Origin: Isochrysis galbana
Taxonomy: Eukaryota > Haptophyta > Isochrysidales > Isochrysidaceae
Direction: 5' to 3'
Length of the DNA: 64,000 nt
Assembly (NCBI GenBank): GCA_018136815.1
Contig: CM030938.1
Location: forward strand, 5,790,494-5,854,493
The notes under the pieces were generated by a model. The model made no database searches and was not told the origin of the DNA. It worked only from the letters and a program-made list of their open reading frames with translations. Shown piece by piece: positions 1 through 10,267 of the stretch; position 1 is the stretch's first letter; every line of letters begins with the position of its first letter. A program made the position numbers and the translations under genes.

Positions 1-22
1 ATCACGCTACCTTGCTGCGCGC

Positions 23-437
23 AGGCGATGATGAGCTTAAGACCCAGTACGATGACGAGTGCGCGTCGATGGCGTCGCGTATCTCGGCAATGCGTAGCCT
101 GCTCAAGGAGGAGCTCGTGAAGGCGGGATCCAAGAAGAATTGGGACCACATTACTAGCCAGATTGGCATGTTTGCCTACACCGGCATGACTGCCGAGATG
201 TGCGACGAACTCATGGAGAAGTGAGATTTTCCGCCTCATTAGCATTGTCTATGCCGTAATCCTGCCGCATGGGGAAAACTAGGGCGCTCGCTTATCCGCA
301 AACGCCCCCCCTCGCGCACCCTCTTCGTCGGTAGGCACGCCATTTACCTGACTCGCGACGGGCGGATCTCCATGGCAGGCGTGAACGAGGAGAATGCTGC
401 CACCATCGCCGCAGCCATGGTGGCAGTCGCCGGCTAA
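23..437 (+). CDS. Aspartate aminotransferase, C-terminal exons (partial)
   Basis: This is the 3' end of a PLP-dependent aspartate aminotransferase, which interconverts aspartate plus 2-oxoglutarate and oxaloacetate plus glutamate. An exon from about 23 to 220 follows a pyrimidine-containing 3' splice site ending in CAG at 20-22 and encodes the family's LKEEL...W.HIT.QIGMF.YTG segment. A GTGAG donor at 221 and an AG acceptor at 333-334 define a 114-bp intron. The exon 335-437 continues in phase with HAIYLTRDGRISMAGVNE and stops at TAA 435-437. The spliced end matches the usual AAT tail (EKH.IYLT.DGRISMAG) very closely. The upstream exons lie outside the window, so the N-terminus and catalytic lysine are not visible. 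I am confident in the family but cannot say whether it is the cytosolic or an organellar isoform. Confidence 0.88.
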
Positions 438-1011
438 CATGGCATCGTGCTGCGCTTGGGAATCGATGTAGACGTGCGAGGGTTCATCGCCGCAAGGTCT
501 GTACTGTCGTGCTTGGCCGTGGCCACACCTGCTTAGACGACGCTAAGGCACCTGCGCGTTGCGTGCCAGCTACAAGGCGTGTGGGCTGCATTGGTAGCGA
601 TGACGCGCAAGGCTGGGTTGCATGTGGTGACTGTGATATTGGAGCGCACTGAAGCTTCAGGGCGCCTCCCCCATCTATGCTGATCTGTGCTCCGTGAGCG
701 CCGTGTTCTCCATCTCAGCGCCCTATGTGCACCGTACTACACCGGCCCATGCTGGTGGTTGAAACGCTTCTTGCCCGAAGGCGAAACGTTTTCCGCACCG
801 CCCTAATCTTCTGTGTATCATGAGTGCGAGGTCAAAATGATGGAGTTCGTGACATCCTGCGCGTATCTGTAGATGGATGCATAGTTGATTGATGACGGCG
901 CCCTTCACGTCGTGAATGTCCTGTGTGACGGTCGCCGCGCACCTTCCGGACGCGATGTTAGGTTGGCTGTGGTTTGTCGCCCTAGGCGAGAGTTAGGAGA
1001 CCCTGCTAGCG
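438..1011. other. Intergenic stretch with no recognisable gene
   Basis: After the aminotransferase stop I find no ORF with family resemblance and no strong repeat. The stretch presumably holds the 3' UTR and then decayed sequence leading into the reverse-transcriptase remnant. Confidence 0.4.
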
Positions 1012-1235
1012 GTGTCGCGGTCAACGGCAGGAGAAGCTACCCGTTCACAGTGGGCAGCGGCATGCCGCAAGGCTGCCCGCTGTCACCGCTCACGTTTCTC
1101 CTAACCACGGAGGCACTCACTCGTGCTATCAACGGCGACGACGACATAAGTGGCGTAAACTTAAACGGCTATAGCCTGAAAATAAGTCGCAATTCGCCGA
1201 CGACACGGCGATGGTAGCGCGCGATTATAGCCCTA
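1012..1235 (+). pseudogene. LINE reverse transcriptase remnant, frameshifted
   Basis: The translation contains NGRRSYPFTVGSGMPQGCPL, the RT motif-B region of non-LTR retrotransposons. It is followed after a one-base frame change by FADDT at 1193-1204, the catalytic YADD-type motif C. In the frame of motif B the motif-C codons are lost, so the reading frame is broken between them. Nothing of the endonuclease or the thumb is visible. It resembles the RT at 40584-43249 (NGRRSNPFTIHCGMPQGCPL) but is clearly diverged, so it is an old copy or a related family. Confidence 0.8.
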
Positions 1236-1351
1236 AGTAGAGCACGAGGGGAGTTGCCGCAAGGCGGGGAATGAGGGTGAGGAAGGGAAGGGGGCGTGGC
1301 TACGAGAAAGTGATTCAGTGCCACGTGCGAGGCGAGGATATTAAAAGGTTT
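1235..1351 (+). repeat. Interspersed repeat K, copy 1
   Basis: The segment begins around GAGCACGAGGGGAGT and ends GCGAGGCGAGGATATTAAAA. It is closely similar to 23268-23392, and its reverse complement resembles 22159-22275. The AT-rich end with the preceding GCGNGNGGYGAG block recurs at 34735-34768 and 37290-37323 and, inverted, at 25949-25990 and 40283-40330. It probably marks one end of a mobile element. It lies just downstream of the RT remnant. Confidence 0.6.
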
Positions 1352-1372
1352 TGTGTGTGTGTGTGTGTGTGT
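1352..1372. repeat. (TG)n microsatellite
   Basis: About ten TG dinucleotides in a row directly follow the AT-rich end of repeat K. Confidence 0.9.
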
Positions 1373-1557
1373 GATGGAGTGGTAGGGCACGGTGGGATGT
1401 AGTAACATGTGATGTACAGTTTGCAGTGAGCATGGGGGACGGAGCGACACGGGCGGGGAAGCAGCACGCGTGGCCGAAGGTGAGGTCGAGGGGTCATTGA
1501 CCTCAGCCGACATGAGGACGAGCGAGACGGGGACGGACGGAGCAGCCAAGAGTGGCG

Positions 1558-1640
1558 CCGTCAATTACGCTAACTTTACCCGGCCGAAAGGGCCGGAGTG
1601 CCCAACTTTCGAACGCCGGCGGGCGCGCTTGGTGAGAGTT
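1558..1640 (+). repeat. Solitary fragment related to the 204-bp satellite
   Basis: The sequence ACCCGGCCGAAAGGGCCGGA followed by GTGCCCAACTTTCGAACGCC matches the satellite unit at 6571-9290, which reads ACCCGGCCGAACGGGCCGAG and GTGCCCAACTTTCGACCGCT. Only part of one monomer is present, so it is a dispersed relative and not part of an array. Confidence 0.65.
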
Positions 1641-1887
1641 CTTGCTGAGGATGCTCTTACGCTGCCCCGATGCCAACGAGTTCGCGAACGCGATGCACTT
1701 GGCGACCGTTCGGTAGATGGCACAGGAAGTCCTGCGGAAGCAGCGCAACGCGCCAAGAGGGCTGTATTGCAATGCTCGCCACGATTCCCGAGCGCGCGGT
1801 TGGGTAGTCTGCGGGGTTGGGAGGCAGCGTACCAATATACTGGATGGGGTTCTGCGCGTAGGAGCGCGTAGGCAAGCCGGTGTCATC

Positions 1888-2400
1888 CTCCTCAGGTTGG
1901 GGCTGGAAGTGGTGTGGTGTGAGGCAGGCGGCCATGCTGCGTGTGCAGGTGAAGCAGAAATCGGCCGAGTGCGGTGGCATGAAACGCCGGTGAGACCGCC
2001 GACCGGTGTACCCGTACCATTTTGTCCGAACACCATCGACAAGGGACAAGGGGAGACTGGACCACCGCCGTGCTCTCGCTGGAGCGCGCGGCGAAGGTCG
2101 GCCTGTCAGGCGGGTCGGTCGCCATCGCTCTGCCTCGGATTCGGATTGGAGCGGGGAGAGAGACGAGGGGAAATCTTCCCCCGGTCCGACGATAAAAAAA
2201 TGTGGGCCTCCGGATCAACAAGAGTTTTTTTTTCAACCCACTCTCCCCCACCTCTAGCTGAGGCCACTGACGAGGTGGGCGCCCGCGCGTACGGCGGCGG
2301 CTCGTCGGCCGCCGCTGGAGCGGGCGGCTTAGAGGAGGGAGCCGTCGGCGCGCGCTCCACGCTCCATCAGCCGGAGCACTAGAATGATAGTGTACAAGAT
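1888..2400 (-). pseudogene. Decayed mobile-element copy: ORF1-like start plus MATDPPD repeat
   Basis: On the minus strand the frame opening at 2360 starts GTG and reads ERAPTAPSSKPPAP, like the ORF1 start MERAPTAPTSQPPA of the LINE family at 31608, 43957 and 47378. The expected ATG is present eight bases upstream but out of frame, next to a small duplication of GGAGCG. It then runs into a segment (2252 to 1888) that is a near copy of 56636-56990 on the plus strand and includes the reading frame beginning MATDPPDRPTFAA. That frame is broken here but longer in the other copy. The two copies lie in opposite orientation near the two ends of the window. Confidence 0.6.
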
Positions 2401-2752
2401 GACATAGATAGAGAAAGGTGGGCTCTAGAATCTAGAAGCTAGCATTCATCGAGCAGTCGACGACGATGCTTTTGCCTCCACCTCAACACCACATGGGTGC
2501 ACAAGATTGCTCCTTCACCTTCAGCACCCGAAATCACCGCTGGGTGCGCACCTCGTTTGCCTCTGGCGTAGCGCACGAAGAGAGCGCAGGCGAGCGGCAG
2601 CACAACTCGACGTCACAAAGCAAGTTGAGGAGTGAGCTGCCCGTGGGCTACAACCGTCCTTGGCGGCCATGACCTCGCGATTTGGCCGTTCGACTGCCGT
2701 GGGGCCGCAGGAAGACAGGGATTCGCCGGCGCTGCATCAGAGCCCGTGCGGC
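2401..2752. other. Intergenic stretch downstream of RPF2
   Basis: This is the 3' flank of the minus-strand RPF2 gene. Short frames exist, but none has a recognisable domain. It presumably contains the RPF2 3' UTR. Confidence 0.35.
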
Positions 2753-3944
2753 CTACTCCGTGCTTGCCTTAGGCCGTTTGCCGGCAGGCGCCTCCGAGGT
2801 CTTGCGCCGCTTACCCAGCCCCTTCATCCGTGCTGTTGGCATCTGCGTGAGGTCCTGCTTGGGTAGATGCAGGCGACCTTCGCGGCCGCCCAGGCGGGTG
2901 TGCGAGATGTTCTTCTCCTTCTTCGCGGTGGCCGAGGTTGCGGCCGGTTTGCGCATCGCCTCGCGCATCAAGTCGGGAGCGGCGGACTGGATCCGACGCA
3001 CGCTGCGCGGGCCGGGATGTGTGTGGGTGGGTTGTCAAGGCGGAGCTGATGAAGAGCATGCTCGCAGCAGACGATGAGTGCACGTGCCAGAGGGACGCGG
3101 GGCGCGTGCGCCCACACCTCAAGTCGGCAGAAGGGCCCATCTCGACCAAGTCGACGTAGGGTGAGGTGCCCTCGGCCGACTTCTTCAGCTGGACCGCGTA
3201 CTGGCGCATGTAGACTTTCTTCCCCCCCGGTTGCGTGGCCGACGCAGCGTCCCACCCGTCGGGTGAGGCAGTGAAGAGGAGCACGCGCTCGAGCCCAAGC
3301 GGCGAGATGGCCTCCACCGTCTCGTTGTGAAAAAAGTCGATGAGGAAGGTCCGCAACTGCACGGCGGGGGCCGCAGGGAGGCGGCGCGGGTCAAGCGGAG
3401 CCCAGCGTGCCACACATTGCGAGGGCGGCGACAGCGTCGGCGCGCGCGCGAGGGTGGGTCGGAGGGGTGATCGCACCTCGGAGAGCTGTGGCACGTGATC
3501 CCACCCGTCCCCGTGAAAAAGCATCATCGGCTTCGACTCGACCGACGCTCCGATCCCTCCCTTGACAAAGGCGGCCATCGCGTGGAAGCTCTCGACGCCA
3601 AACTCGTACATGTCAAGCAGCTTGTGATCAAAGGTTCTGCCAAGGACGAGGTTGTGCGGCCGCTTCTTGGAGTGCGTGCCAAATCCAAACAAGCTTGCGT
3701 CGTTCTTCTGGCACAGAAACTCGAGAGGAGAAGGGTCTTCCCACGGGTGGACTGCGTTGTGCCTCGTGAAGTGGAGAGCTCTCGGCTTCTTCAGCATGTA
3801 GAGGTCTCTGAGGAGGGCGTTGACGAGCGCGGACGATTTCTGGCCGCGAGCAAGAAGTGCCGTCCGCGCGTTCTCTACCAGCTTTGGCTCGCGACGAGAG
3901 AGGATGCGCCGGCCGCGGGCGGTCTTGGCACGGCGGGACTCCAT
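2753..3944 (-). CDS. RPF2: Ribosome production factor 2 homologue (Brix domain)
   Basis: RPF2 is a nucleolar Brix-domain protein that works with RRS1 to load the 5S RNP onto pre-60S ribosomes. The proposed coding sequence is complement(join(2753..3002,3118..3356,3477..3944)), 318 residues, close to the usual family size. Exon 1 carries the PKLVEN.RTALL start, then KNDASLFGFGTHSKKRP and NLVLGRTFDHKLLDMYEFGV. Exon 2 has LRTFLIDFFHNETVEAISPL, the YAVQLKKS segment and VEMGPSADL. Exon 3 has KKEKNISHTRLGGREGRLHL and MKGLGKRRK, the conserved basic tail. Both introns (120 and 115 bp) have GTGCG/GTGTG donors and CAG acceptors. Reading straight through the second intron would give a non-homologous tail, so splicing there is needed. 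The start is the first ATG, just upstream of a conserved basic stretch. A long (CT)n tract on the coding strand lies about 360 bp upstream. Confidence 0.92.
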
Positions 3945-4305
3945 CCGTCGGGGGGGGGGGAGGGGAAAGACACGAGGACAGACGGGGAGGGGGAAGGGGA
4001 GGAGAAGATATATGTGGATTGTACTTGAAAGAATGAGAGAGGAAGAGAGGGGGAGAGAGAAAGGGAAGTGGAGGAAGAGGGAGAGGAGTGATTATAGAGT
4101 GGGGATGCTCTATTTATTGATGTACTCGAGAGGTCCAGGAGTGAGATTGAGTGGGGAGAGAGACACCACCAAGGAGATGAGGTGGAGGGATACGTTGAAG
4201 AGGAGAGAGAATAAAGGGGAAGAGAGAGAGAGGAAGGGGAGGGGGTGGGAGTGAGGCAGGAGAGGAGCGAGAGAAGGGGGGGGAGGACGCGGGGGGCGTG
4301 AGAGA

Positions 4306-4686
<381 letters not shown>

Positions 4687-5226
4687 TGCCGCAGGTGTGA
4701 ACGAGGTGTGCAAGAGGTTCTCGCCATTTAGACGGACGGAGAAGTAAATTACTAAACTTTACGCTGCCGTCTGAGAAGATCGCGTTTTTTTGTAGTCTCC
4801 CCCGGACTGGCCGGTGGCCGGTGGCAGCCTGGTAGCGTTGGCCTACATAAGCTATACGCTAGGTAGGAGGTCTAAGCTAGAAGGCTTCGTGTTTGACCTC
4901 AATTTGACCGCCTTCGACACTAGCACTCCCGCCAGAGAATGTTTTATGTTTTGTTCTCGTTCTCATTTCTTGCCGTGCGCATTTTGGCCCCGGCCAGGTT
5001 TTCGCGAATTTTTTTTCAAAATTTGGGTCAGCTCGAAGAAAAAAAATTTTGACCGAAACTTGGGCGCGAAGCCAAGGGATCAAGCGCGAAATTTGGGGTC
5101 ACGGGGCGGGGCGCTGGCGCGCTGGGTGGGCGCCGGCGCGGGAGAGTGCAGGGGGTGGGGCGGCGTGAGGGCTGGGGCTGGGGGTGGAGGGGCGAGACGA
5201 CAGGGGGGGTGTCCGCCGCGGAGAGT

Positions 5227-5969
5227 ATGAGCAGGAGCATGCGCAAGCGGCCTCGAGTCGTCGTCGACGACTCGAACGACGAGGACTGCGACGAGGACGA
5301 GGACGACCATGTGACGAGTAAAGACTCGAACGACTCGGACTCGGACGACTTGCTGGAGGTCTCTGTGCGTGCGGCAAGGGAGGATGGGCAGGAGCAGGCG
5401 GACAGCACAACAAGGGAGGATCGAGCACGGCGCAGCCGTGCGCGAGGCGGCACTGCACCTGACACAGCCCCAGAATCCCCTTCCACCGCAACAGGCATTC
5501 CGTTTGCAGTGGGGCAAGCCGTCTTGCACTCCTCGTTGGGCGAGTGTGTGGTGGTGGAGGCAGCACGTGAACACGACGGCAGGGTGCGCGTGCGATGGGA
5601 AACGAAAAGGGGCAGTGGTCCTGCTGCCGAGCTGCGCACCAACTTTCGATGGGTGGTGCCGACGTCGCTGGCAAAGATAGGTTTGCGGCGCTCTCCGCGG
5701 CTGTCCGACGCTCCGCGGATGCGCCGTGGGATCTTTGGAGTAGAGCTTCCAGAATTGGCGGCGCATGAGCGAGAGCGAAAGAAGAAGATGAAGCCGCCGC
5801 CAGTGGGGATCCGTGGTCGAAACCAAGCTGCGCGAATTTCGAAAGAAACAAAGGTAACTGTCTCCCAGCGCCTCAGAGAATTCCCTGATGAGAGCCTCCG
5901 CATCTCAGCAGGAAGCTTGTTCTGTGCTGCATGCAAGTCGTCACTTGCCAACATCAAGAGCTCCATAAA
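5227..5969 (+). pseudogene. hAT-like transposase, N-terminal part (interrupted gene)
   Basis: This is the first 743 nt of the transposase gene, from ATG 5227 to the insertion point of the nested element. It begins with a basic then acidic stretch (DEDCDEDEDD), which is a plausible nuclear or disordered region. It continues with a region around VLHSSLGECVVVEA and RVRVRWETK that looks like an SH3/Tudor-like barrel, followed by a basic region. It ends in LFCAACKSSLANIKSSI, the Cys-X2-Cys half of a BED-type zinc finger. The His half lies at 10268, after the inserted element. The frame and the duplicated CCATAAA show that this is one gene with 10268-12149, 874 residues if joined. As it stands, translation would end at TAA 6019-6021 inside the insertion. 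Confidence 0.85.
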
Positions 5970-8900
5970 TAGCCCGGTCACTCACTATGGGGGTGCGGAG
6001 GGCACCAGCAATTATGGGTAAATGAAGGGCTAAATAAGCTCCCTATAGGTTCCGGTAGGATGGATCAGCAAAAAAAATTGGGGGTTCCCCGGCGAAATTT
6101 TCGAAAAATGCCGAATTTCAGGCCTTCGAAGACGGTGCGCGAAATACAGTCGGGCCCCCTCCGGTATATTTTTAGTGAGGCCCTTCATGCGAGGCACAAA
6201 CATGGAATGACGAGGAAAATTTTGACGCCAACTCACTGGGTCTACAAGGGTGGTTCTTTGCACACTGGACCCTAAGTCAAACTCATAATTTTGCACTTCA
6301 ATGTGTACGAAAGTATCACAAAACTCAAGACGCTTACGTGAACCACTAGTCACCGAGGGCTAGAGCGGCTAATTTGGCACCGCGACCGGGCGGACGGCAT
6401 GGTCTTTTCTTTCATCCATTTCAACTAGGACAGCAGAAAACGTTAAATCAAGATATGCTGGTCTAGTGGCCGAGCCAATTGCCCTCTCCAGCCTCGCACA
6501 TCTTGTCGAATATCGGCATTGGCGAAAAAACCGCCTAAACGGTAATGTACCGAGATGCGTTCGAACACCCAACTTCCCACCTCTACCGAGCGCGCTGCCG
6601 GCGCTTTCTCGGTCATCCACTACGATAGAATGCCCTACCAGGCACCATATCCGAATATGCCGCCCGAGCAGCCACGCCAATCGCCGCCGCCGCCCGCGCG
6701 CATCGCGAAATAGTCGGCCGTGCGTGGCGCCGACGACTACGCGAACGTCACCCGGCCGAACGGGCCGAGTGTCCAACTCTCGACCGCTACCGGGCGCGCT
6801 GCCGGCGCTTTCTCAGTCATCCACTACGATAGAATGCCCTACCAGGCACCATATCCGAATATGCCGCCCGAGCAGTCACGCCAATCGCCGCCGCCGCCCG
6901 CGCGCATCGCGATATAGTCGGCCGTGCGTGGCGCCGACGATTACGCCAACGTCACCCGGCCGAACGGGCCGAGTGCCCAACTTTCGACCGCTGCCGGGCG
7001 CGCTGCCGGCGCTTTCTCGGTCATCCACTACGATAGAATCCCATACCAGGCACCATATTCGAATATGCCGCCCGAGCAGCCACGCCAATCGCCGCCGCCG
7101 CCCTCGCGCATCGCGAAATAGTCGGCCGTTTGTGGCGCCGACGACTATGCGAACGTCACCCGGCCGAACGGGCCGAGTGCCCAACTTTTGACCGCTACCG
7201 GGCGCGCTGCCGGCGCTTTCTCGGTCATCCACTACGATAGAATCCCATACCAGGCACCATATCCGAATATGCCGCCCGAGCAGCCACGCCAATCGCCGCC
7301 GCCGCCCTCGCGCATCGCGAAATAGTCGGCCGTGTGTGGCGCCGACGACAACGCCAACGTCACCCGGCCGAACGGGCCGAGTGTCCAACTTTCGACCGCT
7401 ACCGGGCGCGCTGCCGGCGCTTTCTCGGTCATCCACTACGAAAGAATCCCATACCAGGCACCATATTCGAATATGCCGCCCGAGCAGCCACGCCAATCGC
7501 CGCCGCCGCCCGCGCGCATCGCGAAATAGTCGGCCGTGTGTGGCGCCGACGACTACGCCAACGTCACCCGGCCGAATGGGCCGAGTGCCCAACGTTTGAC
7601 CGCTACCGGGCGCGCTGCCGGCGCTTTCTCGGTCATCCACTACGATTTAATCCCATACCAGGCACCATATCCGAATATGCCGCCCGAGCAGCCACGCCAA
7701 TCGCCGCCGCCGCCCTCGCGCATCGCGAAATAGTCGGCCGTGTGTGGCGCCGACGACTACGCCAACGTCACCCGGCCGAACGGGCCGAGTGTCCAACTCT
7801 CGACCGCTACCGGGCGCGCTGCCGGCGCTTTCTCGGTCATCCACTACGATAGAATCCCATACCAGGCACCATATTCGAATATGCCGCCCGAGCAGCCACG
7901 CCAATCACCGCCGCCGACCACGCGCATCGCGAAATAGTCGGCCGTGCGTGGCGCCGACGACTACGCCAACGTCACCCGGCCGAACGGGCCGAGTGCCCAA
8001 CTTTTGACCGCTACCGGGCGCGCTGCCGGCGCTTTCTCGGTCATCCACTACGATAGAATCCCATACCAGGCGCCATATCCGAATATGCCGCCCGAGCAGC
8101 CACGCCAATCGCCGCCGCCGCCCTCGCGCATCGCGAAATAGTCGGCCGTGTGTGGCGCCGACGACAACGCCAACGTCACCCGGCCGAACGGGCCGAGTGT
8201 CCAACTTTCGACCGCTGCCGGGCGCGCTGCCGGCGCTTCCTCGGTCATCCACTACGATAGAATCCCATACCAGGCACCATATTCGAATATGCCGCCCGAG
8301 CAGCCACGCCAATCGCCGCCGCCGCCCTCGCGCATCGCGATATAGTCGGCCGTGCGTGGCGCCGACGACTATGCGAACGTCACCCGGCCGAACGGGCCGA
8401 GTGCCCAACTTTCGACCGCTACCGGGCGCGCTGCCGGCGCTTTCTCGGTCATCCACTACGATAGAATCCCATACCAGGCACCATATCCGAATATGCCGCC
8501 CGAGCAGCCACGCCAATCGCCGCCGCCGCCCTCGCGCATCGCGAAATAGACGGCCGTGTGTGGCGCCGACGACTACGCGAACGTCACCCGGCCGAACGGG
8601 CCGAGTGTCCAACTTTCGACCGCTACCGGGCGCGCTGCCGGCGCTTTCTCGGTCATCCACTACGATAGAATCCCATACCAGGCACCATATTCGAATATGC
8701 CGCCCGAGCAGCCACGCCAATCGCCGCCGCCGCCCTCGCGCATCGCGAAATAGTCGGCCGTGCGTGGCGCCGACGACTACGCCAACGTCACCTGGCCGAA
8801 CGGGCCGAGTGCCCAAGTTTCGACCGCTACCGGGCGCGCTGCCGGCGCTTCCTCGGTCATCCACTACGATAGAATCCCATACCAGGCACCATATCCGAAT

Positions 8901-10260
8901 ATGCCGCCCGAGCAGCCACGCCAATCGCCGCCGCCGCCCTCGCGCATCGCGAAATAGTCGGCCGTTTGTGGCGCCGACGACTACGCCAACGTCACCTGGC
9001 CGAACGGGCCGAGTGCCCAACTTTCGACCGCTACCGGGCGCGCTGCCGGCGCTTTCTCGGTCATCCACTACGATAGAATCCCATACCAGGCACCATATCC
9101 GAATATGCCGCCCGAGCAGCCACGCCAATCGCCGCCGCCGCCCGCGCGCATCGCGAAGTAGTCGGCCGTGTGTGGCGCCGACGACTACGCGAACGTCACC
9201 CGGCCGAATGGGCCGAGTGTCCAACTTTCGACCGCTACCGGGCGCGCTGCCGGCGATTTCTCGGTCATCCACTAAGATAGAATGACACAAAAGGCATCAA
9301 TTGGAAAGATGCCACCCTTATAGCTACGCCAATCGCCGCCGCCGCCCGCGCACATCGCGTCGAAGTTGGCCCTGTGCAACACCGAAAACAAGACCAGGGC
9401 TACGGGCCGAACGGGCCCGAGTGCCCAACTTTCGAACGCGACTGCGCTTGCCGCTGGCACTTCCTTACCCCTCAGCTTGCATTTGGCAAGTTAACACACT
9501 TCACATGAAATGGTTCCGCCCCAGGAGCCAAATTCATGTACCTAGCGGCCTCGGCGTACACCTTTGCGGTGAAGGCGGAGATGAGACGTGAACACGACAC
9601 ACACCAGCTCTCAAGATTTCGGATCAACGCTGGGCGCGAACGCGTGGGGCCGGGCCAGGAGGCTTTGGGGGTTACAGGCAGGCCCGGAACAGCCGGGTCG
9701 CGACCGGCCCGTCGCGCCGCACGGCCACTTGAAGAGCTGCACCTCCAGGCGTCCAATCGAGCGCTTGTCGACGTCAATAGGGGCCGTGGCCCTGGGCGTC
9801 GGGCCGGATCGAATCGAGGCATTCCTGCGGTGCGAGGGGCCAGGATGGGTTAGTGCGAGTGTGTGCGACCCTCAAGAACCAGCGTGCGACCTACTAGTGA
9901 CCCCCCACCCTGCTCGCGAGAGCTCTGGGCTCTGCATGGCCACCACCTCCAGGCCATTCTTCGGCCGATCGCGGGCGATCGGACGTCGCGGAAGCTCCGC
10001 GTTTCTAATACTGATGCGCCCCACATTCACCAATCTGATTCCCTTCCGTGAGCGCCCCCCTCAATCTCCCAAAATAGCCCGCCACGCGCGGGGGAAGGGA
10101 GGGGAGTCCCTCACCGACGCCATTGCCCTTCGTGGGGTGGGAGGGGGTGGTTCGGAGGGGGGAGGGAGTTGGCGGGGCAGGTAGGGGGGGACCCTAAGGA
10201 ATCCTTGGACACCCAGGGGAGGTGGGAAATAGTGGTTAAAAAGAGTGAGTGACCGGGCTA
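5970..10260. mobile_element. Nested TIR element carrying a satellite array
   Basis: The left end TAGCCCGGTCACTCACT (5970-5986) is repeated inverted at 10244-10260. The sequence CCATAAA is present directly before the element (5963-5969) and directly after it (10261-10267), a 7-bp target duplication. The element is 4291 bp. I see no transposase in it, so it is non-autonomous. Most of its length is the 204-bp tandem array at 6571-9290, flanked by unique sequence of about 600 and 950 bp. A 14-bp match to its terminus (GAGTGACCGGGCTA) occurs at 34675-34688, so the family is present elsewhere in the window. Confidence 0.88.
6571..9290. repeat. 204-bp tandem satellite, about 13 units
   Basis: A 204-bp unit repeats head to tail about 13 times with few substitutions. 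Landmarks recur every 204 bp, for example GTGGCGCCGACGACTACGC, ACCCGGCCGAACGGGCCGAG and CATATCCGAATATGCCGCCC. A degenerate copy precedes it (about 6460-6570) and another follows (about 9300-9465). Two sub-variants alternate (CATATCCG and CATATTCG), which suggests a 408-bp higher-order unit in part of the array. Because 204 is divisible by 3, reading frames stay open across several units on both strands. I do not regard these as proteins. The unit is related to the two monomers in front of the LINE at 31608. Confidence 0.95.
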
Positions 10261-10267
10261 CCATAAA

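Noticed and set aside
2811-3117. Unspliced C-terminus of the RPF2 frame
   Set aside because: The read-through tail has no family resemblance, while the spliced exon 2753-3002 restores the conserved KNISH and MKGL segments.
8152-9285. Repeat protein encoded by the satellite
   Set aside because: Frames are open on both strands, the array lies within a non-autonomous transposon, and neither end has a gene-like context.
6571-9290. CRISPR array
   Set aside because: Units are 204 bp and homologous throughout, with no short repeat alternating with unique spacers, and the window is eukaryotic.
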